A stretch of DNA of 64,000 bases from Amycolatopsis sp. GM8 (lineage in GTDB: Bacteria; Actinomycetota; Actinomycetes; Mycobacteriales; Pseudonocardiaceae), in contig NZ_JAJKFK010000013.1 of assembly GCF_021653975.1 (NCBI RefSeq), positions 85,603 through 149,602 of the forward strand, given 5' to 3'. The notes under the pieces are model-generated. The model did no database searches, was not told the origin of the DNA, and worked only from the letters and a program-made list of their open reading frames with translations. This document shows positions 8,724 to 17,398 of the stretch, piece after piece; the stretch's first letter is position 1; each line of letters starts with the position of its first letter. A program made the position numbers and the translations under genes.

Positions 8724-9518
8724 GTGCTGACCATCTCCACCGTGAACGTCAACGGCATGCGTGCCGCCGCCAAGAAGGGCTTCGTCGACTGGCTCGCCGC
8801 GAGCGGGTCGGACGTGGTCGCCTGCCAGGAGGTGCGGGCCGAGGCGAGTCAGCTGCCCGAGGAGGTCGTGGCGCCGCTGGGCTGGCATGCGCACCACGCC
8901 GCGGCCGCGGTCAAGGGGCGCAACGGGGTGTCGGTGTACAGCAGGGTCCAGCCGGAGGAGGTGCGCACGGGCTTCGGTGAGCCGGAGTTCGAGGACAGCG
9001 GGCGCTACCTCCAGGTGCATTTGCCGGGTCTGGTCGCGGCGAGCCTGTACCTGCCGAGCGGTGATGTGGGCACGCCGCGGCAGGAGGAGAAGGAACGGTT
9101 CATGGCCGCGTTCCTGCCGTACCTGGTCGAGTTGCGGGCGAAGGCCGAGGCGGCGGGCTCGGAGGTGGTGGTGCTGGGGGACTGGAACATCGCACACCGC
9201 GAGGCCGATCTGAAGGCCTGGAAGACGAATCAGAAGAACTCGGGCTTCCTGCCGGAGGAGCGGGCGTGGCTGAGCCGGGTGTACGACGAGGCCGGGTATG
9301 TGGACGTGCAGCGCAAGCTCGCCCCGGAGGGCCCGGGCCCGTACACGTGGTGGTCCTACCGCGGCAAGGCCTTCGACAACGACGCCGGCTGGCGGATCGA
9401 CCTGCAGGTCGCGACCCCGGGCCTGGCCGCGCGAGCGGTGTCGGCGACCGTGGAGCGCGCCCCCACCTACGCCGAACGGTGGTCGGACCACGCCCCGCTG
9501 ACGGTGGTCTACGAGTAG
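8724..9518 (+). CDS. xth: Exodeoxyribonuclease III (AP endonuclease)
   Basis: A 264-residue EEP-fold nuclease acting on abasic sites and 3' blocks in base-excision repair. The active-site blocks are present: ISTVNVNGMRAA, CQEVRAE (metal-binding Glu), GDWNIAHREAD, WWSYRGKAF and SDHAPL (catalytic Asp-His). GTG 8724 starts right at the core fold; a TTG ten codons upstream is in frame but too close to its GGAGG. The 3' end overlaps the converging DUF4291 remnant by 10 bp. Confidence 0.92.
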   Translation: MLTISTVNVNGMRAAAKKGFVDWLAASGSDVVACQEVRAEASQLPEEVVAPLGWHAHHAAAAVKGRNGVSVYSRVQPEEVRTGFGEPEFEDSGRYLQVHLPGLVAASLYLPSGDVGTPRQEEKERFMAAFLPYLVELRAKAEAAGSEVVVLGDWNIAHREADLKAWKTNQKNSGFLPEERAWLSRVYDEAGYVDVQRKLAPEGPGPYTWWSYRGKAFDNDAGWRIDLQVATPGLAARAVSATVERAPTYAERWSDHAPLTVVYE

Positions 9519-9964
9519 TCGCGCTCCACCGGCAGCAGGGCGCGTGCCGCGGCGCGGTCGCCTTTTTCGACGAGGGCGTGGATTTCGTGCGCCAGCGCCG
9601 TGCGGTCGGTCAGGCCCACGATCCACTCCCGTGTGTACCGCCGGGCGGCCTCACCGCCGAGGCCGATCTGGATGGCGCGTTCGGGCTGTGGCTTCAGGTC
9701 CAGGTCCTTGTCCGGGTCCCACTGGATCCGCACCGGCGACGCGGCCAGCTGCCGCCGCCAGTCCTCCTCGTCCCGGTACTCCGCCGGGTCGAACGCCGAC
9801 AGGCACGAATTACTCAACGCCCAGTCGAAACCCGAGCGCGTCATCTCGACCGCCAGCACCCGCTCCTGTCCCGGCTTCGTCGCCCAGCCGCAGCGGTACA
9901 TCATCCACAGGAACGACGGCTTGATCCACGTCATCCGGTCCGGCTTGAACGGCGGCACGAACAT
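9509..9964 (-). pseudogene. 5'-truncated DUF4291 gene
   Basis: The visible frame encodes MTWIKPSFLWMMYRCGWATKP, VQWDPDKDLDLKP-like and AHEIHALVEKGD blocks characteristic of DUF4291 proteins. Those are usually near 190-200 residues, whereas only 151 follow the first ATG. The expected N-terminal region (RQIRAxY...TVYQAY) is absent. Upstream in frame only about nine more sense codons exist before TGA codons at the end of the Nudix gene. I read it as a remnant that lost about 40 residues. A translated short form, coupled to the Nudix gene, cannot be excluded. Family length is from memory. Confidence 0.65.
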
Positions 9965-9991
9965 GCCCGCGAGCGCGGATTCACTTGCTCA

Positions 9992-10456
9992 TCAACCCAC
10001 CAGCGCCAGCAGTCGCTCCAGGAACGGCAGTTGGCCCTTCAGCAGCTTCTCCTGGGCCTCCGTCAGGGAAAACCACGCGAAGCGGTCCATCTCCGGGAAC
10101 TCCTGCAGGCGGCCGGACCCCTTCGGCCACTCCATTTCGAACGTGCCCGGTACCGCGAGAGCCGGGTCGAGGTCGCCTTCCAACGCCCACGCCGTCACGA
10201 CCTTGCCGCCGGACTGCCGGACCGAACCGAGTTCCGACAGGGGACCGGACGGCACCGGGAGCCCCAGTTCTTCGGTGAATTCGCGGCGGGCGGCCGCTTC
10301 CGGTGCCTCGTCCGGCTCGTACTCGCCTTTCGGCAGCGACCACCCGCCCGCGTCCTTCCGCGCCCAGAACGGCCCGCCCATGTGTCCCAAAAGGACTTCG
10401 GCCTCACCGTTCACCTTGCGGTACAACAGGATTCCCGCACTCTGCCGGGGACTCAC
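9992..10456 (-). CDS. Nudix hydrolase
   Basis: A 154-residue protein with a complete Nudix box starting GEYEPDEAPEAAARREFTEE and ending LG. It would cleave a nucleoside diphosphate linked to another moiety; the substrate is unknown. GTG 10456 overlaps the stop of the SRPBCC gene (GTGA), so it is third in the ArsR-SRPBCC-Nudix operon. MGGPFWARKDAGGWSLPKG is typical of a NUDIX subgroup annotated as phosphohydrolase. Confidence 0.9.
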   Translation of the reverse strand: MSPRQSAGILLYRKVNGEAEVLLGHMGGPFWARKDAGGWSLPKGEYEPDEAPEAAARREFTEELGLPVPSGPLSELGSVRQSGGKVVTAWALEGDLDPALAVPGTFEMEWPKGSGRLQEFPEMDRFAWFSLTEAQEKLLKGQLPFLERLLALVG

Positions 10457-11151
10457 GCAGCGAACACTCCGTTCAGATACGCACTCAACGCCTGCTCCGT
10501 CCGATCCTTGTCCGCATTCTCCCCGAACAGGTGCGCCGACGCGTCGACGGTGCCGCCGAAGTTGTTGCGGCCGAAGATCCGGTAAAGCGCGTCCGGCGTG
10601 CGAAGGCCGATGAAATACGGGTTCAGATAGTCCACCACCGCATCGGCCGGCGCCAGCCCGGGCAGCTCCAGCCGCACCGGATCACCGACCGCGGAAACGC
10701 CGAGCGATTTCCGTACCGCGTCCAGCGCCGCCGGATCGGACGACGCCGGCGGACCGCCGACCTCCGCGTACACCGCCGACTTCCCCCCGAAATAGCGCAG
10801 GTACTGGCCGAGCGTGTGGTGATAGAAGTCGGTGTGCTTGCTGGCACCGTCGTACTGGTTGTCCCAGTCGTCGGTGAGGATTCCACTGTGGACATACCGC
10901 AGCGCCGCGGTGCCGCCGTCACGGGCGGAGATGATGAAGTCGAGCGCGTTGAACCAGCCGTCCTCACCATCCTGCCGGACGGTGAACCGGTTCGGCGGCT
11001 CCCAGTTCTTGACGATCGGGTCGCCGGGCTCCGGCGCGGGCGTCGGGAACATCCAGTTCGCGGTGCCCGTGGTGACCGCGGCGAAGACCTCCTCCGGTGT
11101 GGCCGGCAGCACGACTTCCCGCTCGATCGCGAATTCCTTGCTCATCTTCAT
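10453..11151 (-). CDS. SRPBCC (AHSA1-like) domain protein
   Basis: 232 residues. The start MKMSKEFAIEREVVLPATPEEVFAAVTTG is a typical entry to the START/Bet v1-like hydrophobic-cavity fold. Such proteins bind lipophilic ligands or act as AHSA1-type activators. ATG 11151 overlaps the ArsR stop (ATGA) and has GGAG upstream. A second in-frame ATG lies at 11145. The gene is translationally coupled on both sides. Pairing with an ArsR regulator is a recurrent actinobacterial arrangement; the ligand is unknown. Confidence 0.8.
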   Translation of the reverse strand: MKMSKEFAIEREVVLPATPEEVFAAVTTGTANWMFPTPAPEPGDPIVKNWEPPNRFTVRQDGEDGWFNALDFIISARDGGTAALRYVHSGILTDDWDNQYDGASKHTDFYHHTLGQYLRYFGGKSAVYAEVGGPPASSDPAALDAVRKSLGVSAVGDPVRLELPGLAPADAVVDYLNPYFIGLRTPDALYRIFGRNNFGGTVDASAHLFGENADKDRTEQALSAYLNGVFAA

Positions 11152-11735
11152 TTCTCCTTCTTGAGACTGGGGTGCAGGGCGACGACGAGACGGTGCTTGC
11201 GCCCGCCCGCCGCGTTTTCGTCGTGGTATTTCCCGACGAGGTTCTTCACTGACGCGCCGAGTTCCTCGGCGAACGCCGCCCGGTCCGCCGCGCTGGCGAA
11301 CCGGATCTCCGCGTCGATCGCATAGGTCGCCAGGCGCTGCCGGGCCGCGGTGGCGCCGGCGATCAGCTCCCCGAGCTCCCGCACCAGCCGGGCGGCCAGC
11401 GCGAGCAGCCACCGGGCCGAAAGCTGGTCCGGTGCGCGGTCGGGATCCGGCGCGACGTCGGCCATCGCGCTCGGGGAGATGACGTAGGACGCCGCGGTGG
11501 CCCGCATGACCCGCTCGGTCACGTTGCCCTTGCGACGTTCTTCGACCAGCTCGATCAGCCCGTGCCGTTCGAGGGCCCGCAGGTGGTAGTTGACCTTCTG
11601 CCGGGCCAGCCCGACCTGTGCCGCGAGCGTGGTGGCCGAGCCGGGTTCGGCGAGGGCGGCCAGCAGCTTCCCGCGGACGGGGTCGAGCGAGACCTCGGCG
11701 GCGGCCGGATCGTCGATCACTGCGACTTCGAGCAT
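11148..11735 (-). CDS. ArsR-family winged-helix regulator
   Basis: A 195-residue regulator with a winged helix near residues 20-70 (VRGKLLAALAEPGSATTLAAQ, ARQKVNYHLRALERHGL). No metal-binding cysteines are visible, so it is probably a ligand-responsive rather than a metal-responsive member. It heads the SRPBCC-Nudix operon. The dyad at 11753-11768, just upstream and overlapping a TTGACA, is a likely autoregulatory operator. Confidence 0.85.
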   Translation of the reverse strand: MLEVAVIDDPAAAEVSLDPVRGKLLAALAEPGSATTLAAQVGLARQKVNYHLRALERHGLIELVEERRKGNVTERVMRATAASYVISPSAMADVAPDPDRAPDQLSARWLLALAARLVRELGELIAGATAARQRLATYAIDAEIRFASAADRAAFAEELGASVKNLVGKYHDENAAGGRKHRLVVALHPSLKKEK

Positions 11736-11752
11736 GAGAAAACCCTCTCACC

Positions 11753-11768
11753 GACAAATAAGTTTGTC
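11753..11768. promoter_or_regulatory. Candidate ArsR operator
   Basis: GACAAATAAGTTTGTC has 6-bp inverted arms around TAAG, 18 bases before the ArsR start. On the minus strand it overlaps a -35-like TTGACA (11770-11765), a position suited to repression. Confidence 0.5.
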
Positions 11769-11856
11769 AAGACAAGTCGAGTCGTCGGTGGTGAACCTGT
11801 GGGGGTGGGTCATGCGTCCACTCGGATGGGGGCTAAGGTCTGGCCCCGAGTTGATC

Positions 11857-11891
11857 GAAAACGACCGAGCTTGACACGCTCGGTAGTTTTC
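11857..11891. terminator. Hairpin in the ArsR/small-protein gap
   Basis: GAAAACGACCGAGC (11857-11870) and GCTCGGTAGTTTTC (11878-11891) pair with one mismatch around a 7-base loop. It stands between two divergent genes, so it is more likely a structured leader or operator than a terminator. Confidence 0.35.
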
Positions 11892-11962
11892 ATCGAGGCA
11901 ACATCAGCCCAATAGGGTGACGGCGTTTTCCAGTACGGCATCTCGTCGCGGGAGGCACCCCG

Positions 11963-12274
11963 GTGCGCACTCAGGTCAGGCGTTTCACCATCCACACCCT
12001 GCGCCTTGGCACGATCCTGCTGGCCCTCCTGGCCACCGGGACGGGCGTGGCGAACGCGGCCGACAACCAGGTCGCGCCGGCCACGGAGACGATGTCCTTC
12101 GGCGTGCTCGGCCCGGTCGGCCTGGCCGCGGTCGCCCTCGGCATCGTCGGCATGGCGCTCGGCGTGATCCGGCAGCGCCGCAAGGCGGCCCAGGCCCCGG
12201 CCGAACCCGCCGCCGAGGTGGCCGAGGACGGCACCCGGCCGACCCTCACGCCCTACCGGCGACCGACACTCTGA
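11963..12274 (+). CDS. Hypothetical exported membrane protein
   Basis: 103 residues: a signal-like N-terminus (RLGTILLALLATGTGVANA) with a plausible cleavage after ANA, then a second hydrophobic span (GPVGLAAVALGIVGMALGVI) and a basic then Ala/Pro/Glu-rich tail. GTG 11963 follows GGGAGG. I do not recognise the family. Its last 29 bases overlap the converging TDT transporter gene. Confidence 0.6.
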   Translation: MRTQVRRFTIHTLRLGTILLALLATGTGVANAADNQVAPATETMSFGVLGPVGLAAVALGIVGMALGVIRQRRKAAQAPAEPAAEVAEDGTRPTLTPYRRPTL

Positions 12275-13265
12275 CCGTCCGCACCGCGACCGTCAGCCAC
12301 AACGCCGCGAGCAGCACGTACAAACCCACGGCGGTGACGGCGAACAGGTCGGCGTGCGTGGCCGCGGCGAGCGCGCTGGTGCCGGTGACGCAGGTGCCGA
12401 GCGGGAACGTGAAACTCCACCAGCTCAGCGAAAATCCCGCCCGCGCGCGGATCACCAGCGCCGCGGCGAGTACCAGCCACAGCATCGCGAACCCCCACGT
12501 CGGCACCCCGTAGATGATCCCGGCGAGCCGCCCGGTGGGCCCCTGCACCGCGCCCAGCAGGTTCGCCGCAGTGATCGACTGCCCGAGCGGGCCGAGCACG
12601 ATCCACACCGTCGGCGCCAGCCCGGGACCGCCGCGCACGAGCCGGTGCCAGATCAGCGGCAGCAACGCGAGCGTCGCGAACAGGCTCACCCCGAACAGCG
12701 CGTAACACCCGAGCAGCATGGTCAACCGGGCCTGTCCCGCGGGCAGGTGCGGGATCAGCGCGGCGCCCGTCGCGGCGGAGACCATCGGTGGCACGACGGG
12801 CATCAGCCACCCGGCGAACACCTCGCCGTCGCCGACCTGGCCCGTGCTCATCCGGTACGGCAGGCCGACGGCGGTCACCAGCCCCAGCACTGTGCCGACC
12901 GTCCACAGTGTCCACGCGACGGCGAGCGCCGGACCGAGCCCGATCCACTCCTGGCCCAGCGTCAGCGTGCCGGCGCCGACGGTCAGCAGCGCCATCGGCG
13001 GCGCGCCCCAGAAATGTGCCAGCACCGGGTCGCGCAGGTGGGCCAGCTGGCCGGACGGGTCGCGCCGGAGCTCCCGCCCGAACGACACGCACAGGACCAC
13101 CAGCCACAACGCCGCGCCGGCCCAGACAACCGTTGCCACGGAACGGAGTCCGGGCACGTGCCCGGGCAGCGTCGGCACCGCGTTGGCGACGATGCCGGTA
13201 CCCATCACCGACGCGAACCAGTTCGGGGTGGTGCCGGCACGCGGCAGTGAGGAAGTCGTGAACAC
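12246..13265 (-). CDS. TDT-family transporter (TehA/SLAC1-like)
   Basis: A 339-residue protein of about ten hydrophobic helices. The N-terminal PNWFASVMGTGIVANA and SWWSFTFPLGTCVTGTSALA are signatures of the tellurite-resistance/dicarboxylate transporter fold. It likely moves anions such as malate or sulfite across the membrane. The start is GTG 13265. It is divergent from a LysR regulator 70 bp away, a frequent arrangement, so that regulator probably controls it. Confidence 0.85.
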   Translation of the reverse strand: MFTTSSLPRAGTTPNWFASVMGTGIVANAVPTLPGHVPGLRSVATVVWAGAALWLVVLCVSFGRELRRDPSGQLAHLRDPVLAHFWGAPPMALLTVGAGTLTLGQEWIGLGPALAVAWTLWTVGTVLGLVTAVGLPYRMSTGQVGDGEVFAGWLMPVVPPMVSAATGAALIPHLPAGQARLTMLLGCYALFGVSLFATLALLPLIWHRLVRGGPGLAPTVWIVLGPLGQSITAANLLGAVQGPTGRLAGIIYGVPTWGFAMLWLVLAAALVIRARAGFSLSWWSFTFPLGTCVTGTSALAAATHADLFAVTAVGLYVLLAALWLTVAVRTVRVSVAGRA

Positions 13266-13276
13266 CTCTACACGTT

Positions 13277-13305
13277 CGGGCTATATCGCGGCGAAAGGTA
13301 GCCCG
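13277..13305. promoter_or_regulatory. Candidate LysR-type operator between TDT and lysR
   Basis: CGGGCTA (13277-13283) and TAGCCCG (13299-13305) form a perfect 7-bp inverted repeat with a 15-base spacer in the middle of the divergent 70-bp promoter region. This is the expected place and shape for an LTTR recognition site. Confidence 0.5.
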
Positions 13306-13335
13306 AGAACACCGATAGGCTCATAGCCTTGGGTT

Positions 13336-14235
13336 ATGCCGTTGCCCGCACGTGTCGCTGAGCTGGCTGGTTTCGACCTGCTGCTGTCGGTGGCCAGACT
13401 CGGCGGGATCGGCGCGGCGGCCCGCGCGCACGGCATCTCCCAGCCCGCGGCCAGCGCCCGGATCCAGCAGCTGGAGGCCCGCGTCGGCGTCGCGCTCGTC
13501 GAACGGTCCCCGCGCGGCTCGCGGCTGAGCAAGGCGGGTGCGCTGGTCGCCGACTGGGCGCGGCCGGCCGTCGAAGCGGCCGCGGATCTCGAGGCGGGGA
13601 TCGCCGCGCTGTGGAGCGAGCGGGTCGGTCACCTGCGTGTCGCGGCCAGCCTCACCGTCGCCGAATACCTGCTGCCGAAATGGCTTGCCGCGCTGCGGAC
13701 GCTGAACCCGTCCACAGCCGTCGCCCTGACGTCCGGCAACTCCGGCGAGGTCGCGCACCGGGTGCTGACCGGGCAGGCGGATCTCGGGTTCATCGAGGGG
13801 CCGGAGCTGCCCAGCGGCCTGCACGCGGAAACCGTGGGCACGGACGAACTGAAGCTGGTGGTCGCGCCCGGCCACGCGTGGGCGCGGCGCCGCCACGTCC
13901 GTCCCGACCAGCTCGCCTCCGCACCGTTGATCAGCCGGGAGCCGGGCTCGGGCACCCGGCGGGCGCTGGAGCTGGCGCTCGCCCCGCACGAACTCGCCGA
14001 GCCGATGCTCGAGTTCTCCTCGACCACCGCGATCAAAGCCGCCGTCATGGAGGGCATCGCGCCCGCTGTGCTGGGCGCGCACACCGTCGCCACCGAGCTG
14101 GCGGCCGGCACCCTCGTCGCGCTCGAAGTCGCGGGTGCGGACCTGCGCCGCGCGCTGCGGGTGGTGTGGCCCACCGGGCAGTCGCTGCGCGGGCCCGCCG
14201 CCGACCTCGCCGCCATCGCGGCCCGCGGGGCCTGA
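13336..14235 (+). CDS. LysR-family transcriptional regulator
   Basis: 299 residues: an N-terminal winged helix (GGIGAAARAHGISQPAASAR, then IQQLEARVGVALVERS) and a periplasmic-binding-like effector domain. It is divergent from the TDT transporter and probably activates it and represses itself through the dyad between them. trpS begins 13 bp after its stop and may be partly co-transcribed, although the functions look unrelated. Confidence 0.88.
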   Translation: MPLPARVAELAGFDLLLSVARLGGIGAAARAHGISQPAASARIQQLEARVGVALVERSPRGSRLSKAGALVADWARPAVEAAADLEAGIAALWSERVGHLRVAASLTVAEYLLPKWLAALRTLNPSTAVALTSGNSGEVAHRVLTGQADLGFIEGPELPSGLHAETVGTDELKLVVAPGHAWARRRHVRPDQLASAPLISREPGSGTRRALELALAPHELAEPMLEFSSTTAIKAAVMEGIAPAVLGAHTVATELAAGTLVALEVAGADLRRALRVVWPTGQSLRGPAADLAAIAARGA

Positions 14236-14248
14236 AAGAATCGAAGAC

Positions 14249-15280
14249 GTGTCCAGCGCTGACGAAACCACCCAGGAAACCCCGGCCCGGCTGCGCGTGC
14301 TGTCCGGCATCCAGCCGACCGCGGACTCGTTCCACCTCGGCAACTATCTCGGCGCCGTGCGCCAGTGGGTGTTGCTGCAGGAAACCTGCGAGACCTACTA
14401 CATGGTCGTCGACCTGCACGCCATCACGGTCGAACAGGATCCGAAGGTGCTGCGCCAGCGCACCCGCGTCTCGGCGGCCCAGCTGCTCGCGCTCGGCGTC
14501 GATCCCGGGCGCAGCGCGCTGTTCGTGCAGAGTCAGGTGCCCGAACACGCACAGCTTTCCTGGGTGCTGGAGTGCCAGACGGGGTTCGGCGAGGCCGGCC
14601 GGATGACGCAGTTCAAGGACAAGGCGGCGAAGCAGGGCACCGACCACGCGAGCGTCGGCCTGTTCACGTACCCGATCCTGCAGGCCGCGGACATCCTGAT
14701 CTACCAGGCGAACGCGGTGCCGGTCGGCGAGGACCAGCGTCAGCACCTGGAGCTGTCCCGCAACCTCGCGCAGCGGTTCAACCGCCGCTACGGCAAGACG
14801 TTCACCATGCCCGAGCCCTACATCGTCAAGGACACGGCCAAGATCTACGACCTGCAGGACCCGACGGCGAAGATGAGCAAGTCGGCGTCCTCGCCGAACG
14901 GCCTGATCGAACTGCTCGACGACCCGAAGCGGTCGGCGAAGAAGATCCGGTCCGCGGTTACGGACACCGGTCGCGAGATCGTCTTCGACCCGGAGGGTAA
15001 GGCGGGGGTGTCGAACCTGCTGACCATCCATTCGGCGCTGTCCGGCCAGAGCGTTCCGGAGCTGGAAACCGCGTACGAGGGCAAGGGTTACGGCGACCTG
15101 AAGAAAGACGTCGCCGAAGTGCTCGTCGAGTTCGTGACTCCTTTCCAGGAACGCGTGCGGTCGTATCTGGACGACATCGCGGAACTGGACAAGATCCTCG
15201 CGGGCGGCGCGGAACGCGCCCGAAATGTCGCCTCGGAAACGCTTTCCGCCGTGTATGACCGGATCGGTTTTCTGCGCTAG
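14249..15280 (+). CDS. trpS: Tryptophan--tRNA ligase
   Basis: A 343-residue class I synthetase charging tRNA-Trp. The nucleotide-binding HIGH-like stretch is GIQPTADSFHLGNYLGA, and the second signature is AKMSKSASSP. GTG 14249 is used because the region before it has no homology-like sequence and lies in the lysR tail. No T-box leader is visible in the 13-bp gap from lysR. Confidence 0.95.
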   Translation: MSSADETTQETPARLRVLSGIQPTADSFHLGNYLGAVRQWVLLQETCETYYMVVDLHAITVEQDPKVLRQRTRVSAAQLLALGVDPGRSALFVQSQVPEHAQLSWVLECQTGFGEAGRMTQFKDKAAKQGTDHASVGLFTYPILQAADILIYQANAVPVGEDQRQHLELSRNLAQRFNRRYGKTFTMPEPYIVKDTAKIYDLQDPTAKMSKSASSPNGLIELLDDPKRSAKKIRSAVTDTGREIVFDPEGKAGVSNLLTIHSALSGQSVPELETAYEGKGYGDLKKDVAEVLVEFVTPFQERVRSYLDDIAELDKILAGGAERARNVASETLSAVYDRIGFLR

Positions 15281-15333
15281 TTCGGTAAAGCACCTTTTAC
15301 ACAACTGATTCACAGCCAAGCGGGCCTGTTTTC

Positions 15334-15350
15334 TCAGATGCTTTTCAGAT
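15334..15350 (+). promoter_or_regulatory. Direct repeat upstream of the efflux operon
   Basis: TCAGAT occurs at 15334-15339 and 15345-15350, an 11-bp period, each preceded by a T/C-rich TTTTC-like stretch. Direct repeats of this period are typical of OmpR-family response-regulator sites. It lies 57 bp before the first adaptor gene. No two-component genes are in the window. Confidence 0.35.
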
Positions 15351-15407
15351 AGACCGGCGAAGCTTTCGCCGCTGGTTCTTCTGGGGCACGCGAGAGAGAA
15401 GGATGCC

Positions 15408-16709
15408 GTGCTGGGCAGGCTTCGCAAGAAAAGACGGTGGGTCTACGTCACCGTCGCGGTGGTCGTCCTGGTGGCGGCCGGGGTCACGGTCTGGGTGGTC
15501 ACCCGGCCCGCGGACGCCCCGGCGTACCGGCTCGTCGCGGCGAGCACGACGACTCTGAAACAGACCGTTTCGTCGTCGGGCACGATCCAACCGGCTCAGC
15601 AGAGCGATCTCAACTTCGGTGTGGCCGGCCAGGTGACCGCGGTCAACGTGACGGTGGGGCAGCAGGTCACGGCGGGGCAGCCGCTCGCGACAGTGCAGTC
15701 GGCGACGCTCTCGGCGAGCGTCGCGCAGGCGAACTCGTCGCTGGCCTCGGACCAGTCGAAGCTCGCGTCCGATCAGTCGAATGGCGCCTCCTCCGTGCAG
15801 ATTTCCGCGGACCAGGCGTCGATCACCGCCGCGCAGAACCAGCTCGACAACGCGCAGACGGCGTTGTCCGAGGCGACGATGACCTCGCCCATCGCGGGCA
15901 CCGTCGCGACGGTGAACCTGACTGTGGGACAACAGGTTTCGGCCGGCGGATCGGGGAGCGGGAACAGCTCCTCGTCGTCAGGTTCCGGTGCGGGCAACGG
16001 CGCCGGCGGCCAGGGCGGCGGACAGGGCAACGGGCAGAGCAGCAGTTCGTCCTCGTCGTCTTCCTCGTCCTCGTCGAGTTCGAGCACGGCGCAGATCGTC
16101 GTCATCTCCACCGGTTCCTATGTGGTCAACGCGAGCGTGGACGACACCGAGATCGGCCAGATCAAGACCGGCGAGCAGGCGGTCATCACCCCCAACGGCT
16201 CGACGGACCCGGTCTACGGCACGGTGACCACGGTCGCGGTGATGGCCAGCGGGTCGTCCTCGGTGCCCAGCTACCCGGTCACCATCGGGGTCACCGGCAG
16301 CCCGGCGGGGTTGTTCCCCGGGGCGAGCGCCACGGTCGCCATCGTCGTGAAGCAGCTGACCGACGTGCTCGCGATCCCCGCGGCCGCCGTGCACTACACC
16401 GGCAGCCAGGCGACCGTCGACGAAATGGTGGCAGGTAAGCAGACCGCCAAACCCGTCCAGCTCGGGCAGTCGTCGAACGGCATGGTGCAGGTCCTCAGTG
16501 GACTGTCCGAAGGGGACCAGGTGATGGTCGCCACGCCCGCCGGCACCGGTGGCGGTACCGGGCGCACCGGCGGAACCGGTGGCGCGGGTGGCCGCACCGG
16601 CGGATTCGGCGGCGGTGGCTTCGGCGGGAACGGCGGTGGGCTCGGTGGGAACGGCGGCGGCCGCGCCGGTGGGCTCGGCGGCGGTGCTCGCGGCGGGTTC
16701 GGAGGCTGA
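15408..16709 (+). CDS. HlyD/MacA-type adaptor protein 1
   Basis: 433 residues: a short basic N-terminus, one membrane anchor (VYVTVAVVVLVAAGVTVWVV), then the membrane-fusion fold with barrel-sandwich halves (GQVTAVNVTVGQQVTAGQPLA and GTVATVNLTVGQQV) around a helical hairpin. A serine run lies near residues 211-228 and a Gly-rich tail after residue ~381. It probably links the ATPase/permease pair to the cell-wall space. The GTG start has AGAAGGA upstream. The operon continues with the ATPase 2 bp later. Substrate unknown. Confidence 0.85.
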   Translation: MLGRLRKKRRWVYVTVAVVVLVAAGVTVWVVTRPADAPAYRLVAASTTTLKQTVSSSGTIQPAQQSDLNFGVAGQVTAVNVTVGQQVTAGQPLATVQSATLSASVAQANSSLASDQSKLASDQSNGASSVQISADQASITAAQNQLDNAQTALSEATMTSPIAGTVATVNLTVGQQVSAGGSGSGNSSSSSGSGAGNGAGGQGGGQGNGQSSSSSSSSSSSSSSSSTAQIVVISTGSYVVNASVDDTEIGQIKTGEQAVITPNGSTDPVYGTVTTVAVMASGSSSVPSYPVTIGVTGSPAGLFPGASATVAIVVKQLTDVLAIPAAAVHYTGSQATVDEMVAGKQTAKPVQLGQSSNGMVQVLSGLSEGDQVMVATPAGTGGGTGRTGGTGGAGGRTGGFGGGGFGGNGGGLGGNGGGRAGGLGGGARGGFGG

Positions 16710-16711
16710 AC

Positions 16712-17398
16712 ATGCCTGTCATCGATGTCCGGAACGTGCGCAAGGTCTACTCGACCGGCGTGGTGGAAGTCGAGGCGCTGCGGGGGGTTTCCCTGCGGGT
16801 CGAGGAAGGCGAGTACGTCGCCATCATGGGCCCGTCGGGCTCCGGCAAGTCCACGCTGATGCACATCCTCGGTTGCCTCGACCTGCTCAGCACCGGAAGT
16901 TACGCGCTGGCCGGTGAAGACGTCAGCCGACTGTCCGAATTGGACCTGGCGGTGATCCGCAACCGGCGGATCGGCTTCGTGTTCCAGCAGTTCAACCTGC
17001 TGCCGGGGCTGTCGGCGTGGCGCAACGTCGAACTTCCGCTCACCTACGCCGGGGTCAAGCGCGCCGAACGCAAGGCACGCGCGATCGAGCTGCTGCAACG
17101 GGTCGGCCTCGGCGACCGCATCGAGCACCGGCCGAACGAGCTGTCCGGCGGTCAGCAGTCGCGGGTCGCGCTCGCTCGGGCGCTGGTGAACCGGCCGTCG
17201 ATGGTGCTCGCCGACGAACCGACCGGTGCGCTCGACTCGACCGCCACGGCCGACGTGCTGTCGGTGTTCCGTGAGCTCAACAACGTCGGGAACACGATTG
17301 TGCTGATCACGCACGAGGAAGAGGTCGCCGAACACGCCGACCGCGTCGTGCGGCTGCGGGACGGGCTCATCGAATCCGACACGGGAGTTTTCGTATGA
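16712..17398 (+). CDS. ABC transporter ATP-binding protein (MacB/LolD type)
   Basis: 228 residues with Walker A GPSGSGKST, Q-loop FVFQQFNLL, signature LSGGQQSRVA, Walker B MVLADEPTGALDS and the H-loop in LITHEEE. The MacB/LolD class energises type VII ABC systems by mechanotransmission rather than classical transport. It sits between adaptor 1 and the permease; its stop overlaps the ATG of a 25-codon ORF (ATGA). Confidence 0.93.
   Translation: MPVIDVRNVRKVYSTGVVEVEALRGVSLRVEEGEYVAIMGPSGSGKSTLMHILGCLDLLSTGSYALAGEDVSRLSELDLAVIRNRRIGFVFQQFNLLPGLSAWRNVELPLTYAGVKRAERKARAIELLQRVGLGDRIEHRPNELSGGQQSRVALARALVNRPSMVLADEPTGALDSTATADVLSVFRELNNVGNTIVLITHEEEVAEHADRVVRLRDGLIESDTGVFV

Noticed and set aside
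14236..14248. T-box leader for trpS
   Set aside because: Only 13 bases separate lysR and trpS, so there is no room for a T-box. The gap before hisS (62549-62583) is also too short.
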